From positions 682,001 through 746,000 of the forward strand of contig NC_013720.1 in assembly GCF_000025185.1 (NCBI RefSeq): a stretch of 64,000 nt of DNA, read 5' to 3'. Numbering within the stretch: the first letter of the stretch is position 1; each line of letters opens with the position of its first letter. The notes beneath the pieces are model-generated. The model was not told the DNA's origin and made no database searches. It saw only the letters and a list, made by a program, of their open reading frames with translations. The stretch is from Pirellula staleyi DSM 6068. GTDB taxonomy: Bacteria > Planctomycetota > Planctomycetia > Pirellulales > Pirellulaceae. A program made the translations under genes and the position numbers. Positions 25,790 to 35,358 of the stretch are shown here, piece by piece.

Positions 25790-28249
25790 CTATCGCTCCA
25801 GCCAGTCGAAACGCGACGTGTCGCACCCGGCCAGAAGTTCATCCACGGCCGACCAAAGCTCATCGCGATCGCGAGCACTGCTACCAGTCAGGCTGCTGGT
25901 GAGCTCGTCCATCTCGCGCACCAGGCTGATCGTTTCTCCCAGCAGCGCGAACTCGGGAGTCAGATCTTCCGCCAAAAACTCACTCGTGGAGGCCGAGCTC
26001 TCGGCGCTAACTGCCGCGTAGGACGAGCTCGTAGTGCTGCTGCTCACAAGCGTCACCATCTCGGCGGAAGTATCGGCAGCCAAGTAATCGCTGGTCGCTT
26101 GGTTCACCTCTTCTGGCAGCAGCGAGCGGCTCGCCGATGAAGAGGTAAAGACCTGCTGAATCCGAATTGCGTCGGCCACCACACGGTCGTTCGCCTTGTT
26201 ATTGAGCGTGACCACGAGGGTGCCGCTACTCACGGTGAAGGTGCCGATCACGCGCCAGTTGCTACCAGCGTCGGAGATGCCGGTCGACGAGTTCTCTTGA
26301 TTCACCCGCGCCGAGCCGAGCAGTCTTGTTCCGTCGTAGAACGTGTAAGGAGCATCGGTAGCATTCGTCTTGCTTGCGCCCCACGTGGCACTAATTTGAT
26401 ACGTCCCCGACGGCAGGCTGCTGAACGTGTAAGTCGCCACGCTCGAGCCGGGCCCCTTCGCGGCGAAATGCGAGTCGCGATCGCGCCCCGCTGTGCTCGT
26501 CGTCCAAGCCCCCGAAGTACGAAAACCAGCAGCGCCGTTGTCGATGATCCTGGCTGCTGGTGGCGCGGTGACCGTTCCCGACAGATTGATGCGAAACGTC
26601 GATTCGTCGCTGTCGTTGCTCCGCAGATTCAGCACGCCTGCAGGGCTGCCGACTGTCGCGCCGGTCATGCGGATCGTAAAGGTGGTCGACTGGCCCGGCG
26701 TGAGCGAAGTGCGCGTGATGTTCGAGACGAGCGAAAAACCGGCGGGCAGCGAACTGCTCAGCGACGTGAGCGACAAGCTGGCAGTGCCGGTGTTTTTGAT
26801 CGTGAATGTGCGGTCGACAGCGACGCCACGCACTGTGGAACCAAAGTGCACGACACCCCCGGTCCGAATCTCGCTCGTCCCCATAAACAGGCTGATTTCG
26901 GGGGCCGCCGGCGTGGTTGTGCCACCCGATCCGCCACTCGTCGTCGAGCCACTACTGCCGCCAGCAATCGTGCCGCTGAGCGTGTAGCGACCGACGTTGC
27001 CATAGCCGCCGCTGCTCTTCACCGTCACGAAGTACGTTCCCGAACCCACCGATGCCGCAAGCGATGCGTCTTGGCTCGTCGAAGGATTGCCACTGACAAT
27101 CAGCACGCCGCTGCTGTTGCGCAGTTCCACCACGCTGTCGAGATTCGCGCCGATCGATGCCACTGCGACATTCAAACTGACCGTGCCACCGGTGGTGGTA
27201 AACGAGTAGACATCGATATCCGAATTGGTGCTGATCACTCCCGCGCGGCTGACACTTCCGCTCGTCACCGTCAAGGCTGTCGCGGCGGCTTGCGTGTTCC
27301 CAGCATCGTCGGCGATGTAGCCAAAAGCGTTCGTCGAATTGGCAATGATCGCCATATCGTCTTGATACGACGAGGCGCTATTGCTCGTCGCGCCGTTGTG
27401 CCAGGTGGTGCGCGCCGAGTTGTAACCGACACCCATCACCGGTGCCCAAGCGCTGGTCCCCGACGAATACTCATCCACCAGCGTATTGCCGTTCCAAGTC
27501 GCCTGGTGCGAAAGACCCAGCGTGTGCCCCACTTCATGCGACACCGCTTCTGCCACATAGCGCGGGTTGCCAGTGCCGAGCGCATCGGAAAAGACATACG
27601 CGGTGTTCGGCGCACTGTTGGCAAACGAACCGACGTAAGCCACACCACCCGCCTGCTGACCGAACCAGTCGCTCCAGTTGCCGCCAATCGCCACGCGCAC
27701 CGCCACCCGATCGCCAAACGATGGTGGCTCGACCGTGGTGACGTTGATGTTGAACGGAGCAAAGTCCTCCGACACACGCGCCCAGATCTCTTGGATCGAT
27801 GCGAGTTCGGAACTGCTGAACGTCGTCCGGTCGCTATCGCGGCTGTAGACCGGCGTGACGGCGTTCGACCATTGTCCCCACGTGCTTTGCGAATGGCCGT
27901 TGAAATCGAGATAGATCGTCGCTGCGGCCCCCGCACGACTCGAGAGCTGCGGAATGCTCGAAATTGGGCTGCTGGTCGCCACCGTCGTCGTCGAGGTTGT
28001 GCCAGTGGTAGTCGACGATTCCGTCGTCAGGTTCAGATCGCGACCGGTGCAAATCGGGCACGCACACCAGAGTCCGTTGGTCGAGACGAGCTCGCTACTA
28101 TCACTCGATGCGGCTGTCATCAGCAAACGGGGTTCGAGCGATTCCACCTGCAGCTTGCGACTCACTTTTTCCTGCTTCGCCGCATGCTTCCCAGGTTCGT
28201 GAGAGGCCGCACAAGAGGAACGTAGAGGGGCTCGTTTGCGAAGAGACAT
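25790..28249 (-). CDS. Secreted zinc metalloprotease with LEPR-type N-terminus
   Basis: The protein has 819 residues. Residues 38-44 read LEPRLLM, the N-terminal motif of many planctomycete surface proteins. A metzincin catalytic domain follows, with HEVGHTLGLSH at about 237-247, the full HExxHxxGxxH zinc motif. Then come a pre-peptidase C-terminal-type beta domain at about 320-420 (DIDVYSFTT, GTYFVTV), a choice-of-anchor/ASH-like domain at about 440-560 (FGSTVRGVAVDRTFTIKNTG), and a golvesin-type domain at about 565-695 (IIDNGAAGFRTSGAW, ending VVADAIRI). A Ser/Glu-rich C-terminal region of about 110 residues ends the protein. It is predicted to be exported or surface-bound and to degrade extracellular protein. 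It is monocistronic. Confidence 0.88.
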   Translation of the reverse strand: MSLRKRAPLRSSCAASHEPGKHAAKQEKVSRKLQVESLEPRLLMTAASSDSSELVSTNGLWCACPICTGRDLNLTTESSTTTGTTSTTTVATSSPISSIPQLSSRAGAAATIYLDFNGHSQSTWGQWSNAVTPVYSRDSDRTTFSSSELASIQEIWARVSEDFAPFNINVTTVEPPSFGDRVAVRVAIGGNWSDWFGQQAGGVAYVGSFANSAPNTAYVFSDALGTGNPRYVAEAVSHEVGHTLGLSHQATWNGNTLVDEYSSGTSAWAPVMGVGYNSARTTWHNGATSNSASSYQDDMAIIANSTNAFGYIADDAGNTQAAATALTVTSGSVSRAGVISTNSDIDVYSFTTTGGTVSLNVAVASIGANLDSVVELRNSSGVLIVSGNPSTSQDASLAASVGSGTYFVTVKSSGGYGNVGRYTLSGTIAGGSSGSTTSGGSGGTTTPAAPEISLFMGTSEIRTGGVVHFGSTVRGVAVDRTFTIKNTGTASLSLTSLSSSLPAGFSLVSNITRTSLTPGQSTTFTIRMTGATVGSPAGVLNLRSNDSDESTFRINLSGTVTAPPAARIIDNGAAGFRTSGAWTTSTAGRDRDSHFAAKGPGSSVATYTFSSLPSGTYQISATWGASKTNATDAPYTFYDGTRLLGSARVNQENSSTGISDAGSNWRVIGTFTVSSGTLVVTLNNKANDRVVADAIRIQQVFTSSSASRSLLPEEVNQATSDYLAADTSAEMVTLVSSSTTSSSYAAVSAESSASTSEFLAEDLTPEFALLGETISLVREMDELTSSLTGSSARDRDELWSAVDELLAGCDTSRFDWLER

Positions 28250-29193
28250 AGAATCGCATTCCTGCCAAAGTTAGCGCGGCGCAGCGGCCACAATCAGGGT
28301 CAGCCGGTGCCACGAAGGAGCAACAACTTAAAATCAACGAGCCAGAAGTCGGCAACCCGATGCAGGGCTGGGCGAAGGTTTTGGTCGGGCGAGCTTGCGG
28401 CTCCCAAATGCCTTGCCTAGCGAAGCATCGAAACACTAGTTCATCTCCCTTCGGAGTCAAACGAAGGGACGAGTTCCACGCCAGGGTGTCACATGCCAAG
28501 TCCCTGCTCGCCGGCTATCCGCGGTGGTTGTTACCGGAATAAAGCGACAGAGCGGCGACTTGCTCCTCCCCCGCGAGCGGGCACTCTCGCGCACGCACAC
28601 GGCATAGAGCGACCGAGCGTGGGCGGCTTTCCGCCAAACGGCGAAAGCCCAAAACAGTCGTTATTTCTCGGGAATTGGCGCAAGAATGAGCGTCTGACGA
28701 CTCCCAAACCATGGCGCAAGAGATATAGATCGCATGCTGGCGGACCTCCCTGCCGCGAAGAGCTGATCGAGAAAAGGGTGCCGCAGAGACAAGCTCCCTG
28801 TGCCAGTGGCGAAGGGCTACGAGTGCTCTGCCTGCGTGGGGTCGATGTCTTCCTAACATGCGACCCAATGGGGCCCGCGCTCAATTGCCAAGCGACGCGC
28901 CACAGGATGCTCTTGGTAATTCAGCATCGCTGTTTGCTGCAAGATTGGTTTAGCACTTCCTGAGGAATCGCTTCACTTTTCTGCAAAAATTACTCAAGAG
29001 TTCCTAAGCAACTCTTGCACAGTAACAGCGGCATGGCGACGCCAGCGGCAGCAGTGATATTGCCAGAACTTGGCTGCTACCGCTGGGTGATGCTCGAGGA
29101 GATAGCAGCAGCGCTGATAGTAGACCCACGTCGCGCCACTGCTCTGCTGGCGAGCAGCGGCGGAGGATTTTTTAGCGAGCCAATCCCCAGAGC
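28250..29193. other. Long intergenic region
   Basis: About 940 bases contain only short overlapping frames on both strands, with no domain or good start. A hairpin, CAAGAGTT paired with AACTCTTG, lies near 28993-29014 without a T-run. I see no RNA gene. Confidence 0.45.
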
Positions 29194-30288
29194 CTAGCTA
29201 ACTTTCGGCGCGGCGAGCGTAAGGGTGAACCGATTTTGCGGCGACTCGTTCTGCTCGCCACGAGTGGGGCTGTAGTCGCGCACTTCCACCGTCTTGCCAT
29301 CGCTTTGGAACTCGAGCAAGCGGAGCCAGCCATCGCCGCCGTTGGGTTTCATCTGGAAGTTCACCAGCATTTGCGGGACTTCACGTCCTGCTGGCGTAGC
29401 AGTGATGGTGCGCCCCAGGCCGTCGCCAAGCACGTGACCATTCAGCGTGCAGATGAAGTTCTCGCTCTTGGCCACGAGGCCCGACCAAAGTTCCTCGCCA
29501 TCGCTCACATCGTCGGCGGTCGCTTTGGCGACCGGATAGCTGTGCGGATTCCAGGTTTGCTTGGCGCCGAACTTCTTCCAGTCGTAGCGAGTTTCGTCGT
29601 AATACATGTAAGCGTGCGTGATCAGGATCACTTCGCGATCGGCATGCTTGGCTGCCACTTCAGCCGCCCAGCGGACCACATCTTTCCGAGGGCCAAATTC
29701 GAGTGCGATCACCAGGAACTTGCGTCCCCCGGCATCGAGCGTGTGATAGATATTCTCGAGGCGCTCGGGCTCTTTGTCATACACGCCACCGAAGTTCGGC
29801 GTTTGGCTGATCTTCTCGAGCTTGAAGTAGTCGTTGTAGCGCGTCGTGCGATCTTTGCAGCCGCCCCCTTCGCTGTAGTCGTGATTTCCCAGGGCCATGA
29901 AGTACGGCAGATGGCCATCCAGTTTTTCCATCGCCGACTTGGCGACTTCCCACTCGGCCACGGTGTTGCGATTGGTCACATCACCCAGATGGAGCACCGC
30001 CACGATGTTGCGGTCGGCTTTATGCTTGACGAGCCACTCGGTTTGGGCGTGGAAGTTGGCGGGGAACTTTTCGCTGTAGTTCTGCGTGTCGGGCAAGACC
30101 GCGATCGTGAACGAATCTTTGGCGACCGGCGGAAGGTCGCCAGGGACCAGTTTGGCGTCGGCGTAAGGCCCTGGCTTAGGCTCTTGGGCGGATGCTTCGC
30201 TCGTGGAGAGTGCAGCGGAGCCAACTCCGGCGGCGAGCATCCAGGCAGCCGACTGCTCGAGCATCGTACGACGGTTTAGTTCTGACAT
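29194..30288 (-). CDS. Secreted metallophosphoesterase
   Basis: The ATG at 30288 starts MSELNRRTML, a twin-arginine-like signal followed by a hydrophobic stretch to about residue 34. The upstream in-frame extension is not protein-like. The product has 364 residues. Calcineurin-type motifs are LPDTQ (Asp67), HLGDVTN (Asp103), GNHDY (Asn135-His136), a histidine in ITHAYMYYD, and GHVLGDG near the end, all in the usual order, so a two-metal phosphoesterase is likely. The Tat-like leader suggests it is exported already folded. Substrate is unknown; phosphodiesters or nucleotides are common in the family. Confidence 0.87.
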   Translation of the reverse strand: MSELNRRTMLEQSAAWMLAAGVGSAALSTSEASAQEPKPGPYADAKLVPGDLPPVAKDSFTIAVLPDTQNYSEKFPANFHAQTEWLVKHKADRNIVAVLHLGDVTNRNTVAEWEVAKSAMEKLDGHLPYFMALGNHDYSEGGGCKDRTTRYNDYFKLEKISQTPNFGGVYDKEPERLENIYHTLDAGGRKFLVIALEFGPRKDVVRWAAEVAAKHADREVILITHAYMYYDETRYDWKKFGAKQTWNPHSYPVAKATADDVSDGEELWSGLVAKSENFICTLNGHVLGDGLGRTITATPAGREVPQMLVNFQMKPNGGDGWLRLLEFQSDGKTVEVRDYSPTRGEQNESPQNRFTLTLAAPKVS

Positions 30289-30617
30289 GGCAAGGTTACT
30301 TTTGTAGGCGAGTAGAGAACGCAGGGAGGGCTGTGCAGCGACCCGCACGATGTCATGCGTGCAGCGAGCGAGGCAGCATCCACGAAAGTCGATCCAGTGG
30401 CAGTGCCGCGACAGCATTGTGAATCGCCCACGTGTATCACGCAAGCAAATGTTGATTCGATGAACATCGTGTGAGTGTTCAGCGCACTGCACAGCAGAGC
30501 TGTACAGTAGACGAGCTTCAGTGGCACGCGTGCAGCACGCCAAGCTGCTGGCCAGCCCCGGCCGAAGAGGTGGCCGGGGAGTGATGGAGAGATTCGCCGC
30601 TGGAAAAGCGGCTGGCG
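30289..30617. other. Intergenic region with a GC-rich hairpin
   Basis: CCCCGGCC (30556-30563) pairs with GGCCGGGG (30572-30579) shortly after the stop of the next minus-strand gene. It has no T-run, so a terminator role is uncertain. The rest is the upstream region of the phosphoesterase gene. Confidence 0.35.
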
Positions 30618-33242
30618 TTAGCGTGCGGGGCTGACAGGCGCGATCGCTTGCCGTTCAGGCAGCTTGGGGCCGAGCGCCACGCCAATCCAGCCGTCGTGGA
30701 GCACAAACTGCGTCACTTGCAGGTCCCGGAGTTCGGGAGATTCGGCCAGCTGTTTGTTGACGAGACTCAGCTTGCGATTGCGTGACAAAACGCGGCTGAA
30801 AATGCCACGCAGTGCCACTTGATCGCCGAAGCGGAGTTTTCCACCGATCAGTTCGATCACACCATCGCGGGCCAGGTTGGCATCGAGTTGATCGGAGGTC
30901 GGAACGTAGTAGCCACGGACCGTGAAGTTGGTCCACTTGCTCTTGCCGTGCGACAGTTCTTTGAGACGAATTGTCAGCCGCAAACGGCCGTCGATGCAGT
31001 CGACTTGCACCGGATCGGTGTCGGCAAAAGTGACCATCACATCTTCGGGAAGATCCTCGGGCACAGGCACCACTTCTTGATTGAAGCGGGCAGTCACTTC
31101 CTTAAACAGATCGATCAGATCGACCTTCCGTCCGTGAAGCTTCAGTTGCTCGAGGACGTTGTTGAGCGCACTGTCGTGTACCTGCACACTCAGCAAACTA
31201 TCGCCCGGCGCTTGGGGGCGTGGCGTGTGGGCCGAGACCTGATGGCGGCCTGCCAAACGATAGCGAGCGATGAGGCGTTCTTCGGTCGTTTCCATGTCGA
31301 CGGCGGTGGGATCGAGCTCGAGCTTTTGCAGCGGGCTCAAAAGTTTGGTTTGGAAATCGAGCTTCGCTTTTTCGAGTTTCGCGGCGACTTCTTCGTCGAG
31401 CTTGCTCGTAGCGCGGCCGACGATTTTGTGTTCCACTTCCATTTTGGCGAGCGGCGCAGCGGCGTCGTACTGACTGCGGGCAATCGAGCGGACGAGGTTG
31501 CTCACCAGCGGAATACCGTCGAAATTGGTTTCGAAATCGGTGAGCGAGTTATTGGCGTCGGCCTGGGCTTCGGCGCTGAAAATCCGAATACCTTTGCGAT
31601 CGACCGTCAGCATCTTGCGAGCACGGTAGGTCGACAAACCATCTTGATAGAACGTCGCGGGACCTTTCGACGAAGCGGTCGACGAGGCGACTTCACCGCG
31701 TGCTTCGAGCCCCATCCGCCAGCGCAAACGATCGGGAAGCAGAACGAGTCGCAAGCGTGTGCTCGTGTTGCTCGCCCCTTGAACGTAGGCACCTTGAATC
31801 TGGTCGTACACCGGCTCTTGCATCTGCTGTTCTTGCGGCAACAGACGGTTGATGAGCGTGGCCGAAAGAGCGACCCGCACGTTGGCATTGCGGTAGAACG
31901 CGTTCACCGTTTCGGCGAGTTGGCGAACCCGCTCGTCGTTGGAAAAACGGATGTCTTGGTAGGCGTCGGCTAGTGTAGCCGATTCACTTGCGAGTCCATC
32001 GTGCTCGAACTTTTCGATCGCGAGGACGAGCCCGGCGAGATCGGCAGGTTCATCGGCGAGCAATTTCATCTGCGTGACGAGCTGCTGAACGGCGGGCTGA
32101 TTTTCGAGGTAGTACGATTGATCTTCGGCCAGCTGCGTGGAGTGAATGCGGTCGAGCATCAGCAGCACGAGCTTTCGCTGCTCGTCGACGCTGACATCGG
32201 TCGCGCCGATCTTTTGCAGCGCTTCGTCGATCAGCAAATACTTGCGCCAGCTGGCAGCTCCCTGAGCGGGAAAGAGCCGGTTGACTTCGGTAAGATTCCG
32301 ATTCCAAACCGCGAAATCACCCACTTCGGGGATCTCGGGGGGAGTAACGGCCAGCTGATGCACGACCGACCAAATCGCGTGGCGGCGAACGATCGCATAG
32401 CCTGCACGGAGCAAACGTGTGCGGTCTTCGTTTTCGGGATAGTTGCGGGCGAGCTCTTTCCCTTGCTCGGCATCGGCTGCAAGACCGTTGAGGATCTCAG
32501 CCGCTTGAGGGTCGTCGAGGGTTGGGAGTTTCGCGAGGGCTTCGAGCTTCGCCACAGCGCCGAGCGCCCAATCGGAAGCAGTGGGCTGGCTAGCGGCCAC
32601 CGTTTGTAGTTGTTCGACTAGCGATTTCGCGAGCGCCCAGGGCCCCGTGGAAAGCGTTTCGGCGGCTGGTTCGAGCGGCGCTGCTTCCCCTTCGAGCGCG
32701 CTCGAGGCGGGGAGGAGCGATGGTTGCAGCGACGAGCCAACCGCATCGTCGTCGTTAATGCTCGCGCGGGCAGGTGGAAGCGCCGGAGTTTCGATCAGCG
32801 AAGGATCGAGGTCGATCTGTTCGGCGACCAGAGGTCCGGTGGGAGCTTCCTGAGCTGGCGCTTCGACATCGGCCAATGTTTTGCGAGGGGGAGCGGCTGG
32901 CTCGGCTGGTTGCTCGGCGGCAGGCACAGCTTCAGCAGGCGCTGCTTCCGTGGCTGGGGCACGCATCGGCTGCACGGGCATCGGCACGACAGCGGGGCGC
33001 AGCACTTGGGTGGGGGCTTCGAGCGGCGCGTACTTATGCTCGGGTCGCTCGATGCGAGCTGCGGTTCGATCGGCGCGCGGTGCTGCGGCGCGATCGATCG
33101 AGGTCTCGACCACGCGCGATGCCGACGCACTGCTCTCGATGCGGGCTTGCATCCACGACGGCGCGGGGAGGCTCAGCACGGCAAGTGCAATGGCGATTGC
33201 CAGTAGTGGCCACGAAACTTTGCTCACCAGCCTGGTCATCAT
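30618..33242 (-). CDS. Large membrane-anchored protein of unknown function
   Basis: Adjacent ATG codons at 33242 and 33239 begin MMTRLVSKVSWPLLAIAIAL, a membrane anchor. The longer in-frame extension lacks protein features. The product has 874 residues. After the anchor come about 190 residues of Ala/Pro/Glu-rich sequence, then about 650 residues with mixed helical and beta content: a helical part (about 200-430), a beta-rich domain starting near STRLRLVLLPDRLRWRMGLEARGEV, and a final part ending EVDL-like strands and LGPKLPERQ. No named domain is recognised. Length, anchor and composition suggest an envelope protein conserved in planctomycetes, which is inference. Confidence 0.7.
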   Translation of the reverse strand: MMTRLVSKVSWPLLAIAIALAVLSLPAPSWMQARIESSASASRVVETSIDRAAAPRADRTAARIERPEHKYAPLEAPTQVLRPAVVPMPVQPMRAPATEAAPAEAVPAAEQPAEPAAPPRKTLADVEAPAQEAPTGPLVAEQIDLDPSLIETPALPPARASINDDDAVGSSLQPSLLPASSALEGEAAPLEPAAETLSTGPWALAKSLVEQLQTVAASQPTASDWALGAVAKLEALAKLPTLDDPQAAEILNGLAADAEQGKELARNYPENEDRTRLLRAGYAIVRRHAIWSVVHQLAVTPPEIPEVGDFAVWNRNLTEVNRLFPAQGAASWRKYLLIDEALQKIGATDVSVDEQRKLVLLMLDRIHSTQLAEDQSYYLENQPAVQQLVTQMKLLADEPADLAGLVLAIEKFEHDGLASESATLADAYQDIRFSNDERVRQLAETVNAFYRNANVRVALSATLINRLLPQEQQMQEPVYDQIQGAYVQGASNTSTRLRLVLLPDRLRWRMGLEARGEVASSTASSKGPATFYQDGLSTYRARKMLTVDRKGIRIFSAEAQADANNSLTDFETNFDGIPLVSNLVRSIARSQYDAAAPLAKMEVEHKIVGRATSKLDEEVAAKLEKAKLDFQTKLLSPLQKLELDPTAVDMETTEERLIARYRLAGRHQVSAHTPRPQAPGDSLLSVQVHDSALNNVLEQLKLHGRKVDLIDLFKEVTARFNQEVVPVPEDLPEDVMVTFADTDPVQVDCIDGRLRLTIRLKELSHGKSKWTNFTVRGYYVPTSDQLDANLARDGVIELIGGKLRFGDQVALRGIFSRVLSRNRKLSLVNKQLAESPELRDLQVTQFVLHDGWIGVALGPKLPERQAIAPVSPAR

Positions 33243-33584
33243 GAAGAAGTACTGCCCATGCGCAAGCGGAAGGTTGCCTGATAAGAGCCGCCGCAGGGCC
33301 CGGGGGGCACGCGACAACTCGCACGTTCAACTCGCAAGCGCCTCACTACCCAGTGGACGCATCGACGACGAGAAGCGGTTCTCTTCGTTAAGATCGGCGA
33401 GATCGTAGTGATCGGTCGAGTTAAGCAGTCGGCACCTTGTCAACTGCTGCAATCGACGCAGCTTCACACGACTAATGGCAAGCAAACCGCCCCAATCGAG
33501 AATTGGCCGCTAGCAGCGAGAAACTATGCCGACCGCGCAAAGATTGCCGAACCGGTAGATAGAAGGGTTCAGCAGCGTGAAGCG
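33243..33584. other. Intergenic region
   Basis: This gap holds the upstream region of the large membrane-anchored protein and the 3' flank of the cupin gene. No gene or repeat is recognised. Confidence 0.4.
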
Positions 33585-33944
33585 TTACACCAGCACCGTG
33601 TCGTCGTGCTCGTAGGCCGGAGCACAGCAGCAGAGCATCTTCAGCGGCTGACTGCTGGTGCAGAGGATGCTGTGGATCTTCCCAGGCGGAATCGCGACCG
33701 CGTCGCCGGTGAACACCGGTCGCTCTTCACCATCGAGCCGCATCAGCCCACTGCCGTCGAGGATAAAATAGATCTCTTCGGTGACACGATGAAAATGGGC
33801 GGCTGTCCAGCGTCCGGGATAGACCACCGCTTCCGCGAGACTTTGATTGCGGATGCTCGAATTGCGATGCGCCAGGATCTCACGAATCTGCGAACCATCT
33901 TTGGTAATAAACGGCGTGGTGGATTGGATGTTCACAACTTCCAT
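33585..33944 (-). CDS. Single-domain cupin protein
   Basis: The 119-residue protein is one small beta barrel. Cupin motif 1 is seen as HFHRVTEEIYFILDGSG (residues 50-66), with two His and a Glu as metal ligands, and motif 2 as GDAVAIPPGKIHS, with the last ligand His. Such proteins bind a divalent metal and act as isomerases, dioxygenases or sensors; nothing here decides between them. Three consecutive cysteines near the C-terminus (LCCCAP) are unusual. The gene stands alone. Confidence 0.87.
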   Translation of the reverse strand: MEVVNIQSTTPFITKDGSQIREILAHRNSSIRNQSLAEAVVYPGRWTAAHFHRVTEEIYFILDGSGLMRLDGEERPVFTGDAVAIPPGKIHSILCTSSQPLKMLCCCAPAYEHDDTVLV

Positions 33945-34193
33945 CGAACGCTTGGCCCCCGACTATCATCCGCCCAGAACGTAAAAAGTAATGATCTGCT
34001 GCCTGGCTACGAATCGAAGATGCTGAAGCTCGGTCCACCCGCTCGTTGCGAGTTTCAGCCTGCCTGTCTGGGGCAAGTATAGTCGCGCCGCTAGCCAGCT
34101 AACATCACAGGCGACTGGGATCGGACGCGCGATGTCGAGCACGCTGTGCTAGACAAAAACCGGCGCGAGCCAGGCCCGTCGCATGGCGCGAAA

Positions 34194-35234
34194 CTAGCGC
34201 AGCGTTTCTCCGCTGCGGATGCGAGCCGAGAAATCGGGGCTCTTTTGATAGCGCGTCGCCAGATCGGTGATGCGCGACCGCTGACGCACCGTTTCAAACG
34301 GAGCGCTCGTATCGATCAGCTTCAGGTCGTACGCCAGCCGATCGGCAAACCCGGGAAACAGCACCCGGTAGTCGTGGGGGACCAAACCGGGCGAGATGGC
34401 GTTGATATGCCGCACAATGTTGGTGGTGCAGTTGTTCGACAGTGTGTCGTAGAACTCTGGCTTCTCTTTGAGGCTGTTCACGCGTTTCAGCACATCAACA
34501 AACAGCAGCTGCGATTGGCGCGGTGTCGCGGTGCTGCGGTAGACATAGACATCGCATTCCCGGTAGGTGGTGCGCACCGGAATCAAATCTCGTTCGGTCG
34601 CCAGCACGTACGTCAGCTCGAACTGACCAAACAGCCCGAGCGCGGCGTCGTACTGCTCTCCCTTTTCGAGTCGCACCTCGGCCGAGGCTCCCAGATACTC
34701 GCCATTCTTAAAACCAAAGCTCAGCATCGTGTGGGCGATGGCCCGGTTGTTGTTGAACGGCACCATGATGAAGTCGACCGTTTGCACATCGTCGAGCTTA
34801 TACGTCCGGTCGATGTGATTCACCAAACTGTCGCGATAGGTGAAGAACTCGCAGTCGCGAATGTTGTGGATCGTGATCTTGTCGCCACTGGTTGTGGCAT
34901 ACGGAAGCACCTTCAGTTCGTCGACCCAGTCGGCATCGTTGGTCGGCTGTTTGGCATGCGTGAGCGAAGCGAGCTGCACTTTCGTCGTCTCGAGCGCGCT
35001 GTTGACCTGCTCGCGCGGCGAAGGCAACGTCGTGGGAAGTTTGACCGCCGGCAAACCTTCCGCCGGCATTTCGATGGTCGGTAGACCCAGTTCTTCGAGA
35101 TTGAGAGGGCCTTCGCTCGCCAGTTGCCCACCCGAGCGACAGCCGACCTGCGCCGCGCAGAGCACCAATATCAGCGCGCAGATTCTCCGCCCGAGAGCAG
35201 AAAAAAGTCGGCCGTGGCGCGCAGTGGTTTGCAT
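34194..35234 (-). CDS. DUF4105 lipoprotein
   Basis: The ATG at 35234 gives 346 residues starting with a lipoprotein signal whose lipobox is AAQVGC. A short Pro/Leu-rich linker leads to a DUF4105 domain of about 250 residues, with ITIHNIRDCEFFTYRD, DFIMVPFNNNRAIAHTMLSFGF, and a later FYDTLSNNCTTNIVRHIN. The conserved Cys in NNCTTN and the His in AHTMLSF are the likely active-site residues of this presumed cysteine-protease-like fold, but the function of the family is unproven. It is probably anchored outside the cytoplasmic membrane. Divergent transcription with the TPP-enzyme gene leaves 124 bases between the two starts. Confidence 0.83.
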   Translation of the reverse strand: MQTTARHGRLFSALGRRICALILVLCAAQVGCRSGGQLASEGPLNLEELGLPTIEMPAEGLPAVKLPTTLPSPREQVNSALETTKVQLASLTHAKQPTNDADWVDELKVLPYATTSGDKITIHNIRDCEFFTYRDSLVNHIDRTYKLDDVQTVDFIMVPFNNNRAIAHTMLSFGFKNGEYLGASAEVRLEKGEQYDAALGLFGQFELTYVLATERDLIPVRTTYRECDVYVYRSTATPRQSQLLFVDVLKRVNSLKEKPEFYDTLSNNCTTNIVRHINAISPGLVPHDYRVLFPGFADRLAYDLKLIDTSAPFETVRQRSRITDLATRYQKSPDFSARIRSGETLR

Positions 35235-35346
35235 CGAGCGGGAGTTATCAAAACCGCCTTGCGCTGGCAAGATCAGTCGGCTTACTCGAGCACTGGCATC
35301 GCTAGCAGTTTCGACTTTCGAGGCTCCGCGCCGAGCACGATTGACT

Positions 35347-35352
35347 TATACT
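35347..35352 (+). promoter_or_regulatory. Possible -10 element TATACT
   Basis: TATACT lies only 7 bases before the ATG at 35359, so it would give a nearly leaderless transcript. No clear -35 is visible. This is weak evidence on its own. Confidence 0.2.
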
Positions 35353-35358
35353 GGAGCC

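Noticed and set aside
26297-28225. A 642-codon frame opposite the metalloprotease
   Set aside because: It is Arg/Ala-rich without hydrophobic core or motifs, while the protease on the other strand has clear domains.
28493-28963. A 156-codon frame in the 28.2-29.2 kb gap
   Set aside because: It is rich in Arg, Pro and Cys, has no ribosome binding site, and overlapping frames of similar length exist on the other strand.
34840-35358. Upstream extension of the TPP-dependent enzyme by 173 codons
   Set aside because: It overlaps the divergent DUF4105 lipoprotein gene and reads as low-complexity, while the ATG at 35359 starts exactly at the family N-terminus.
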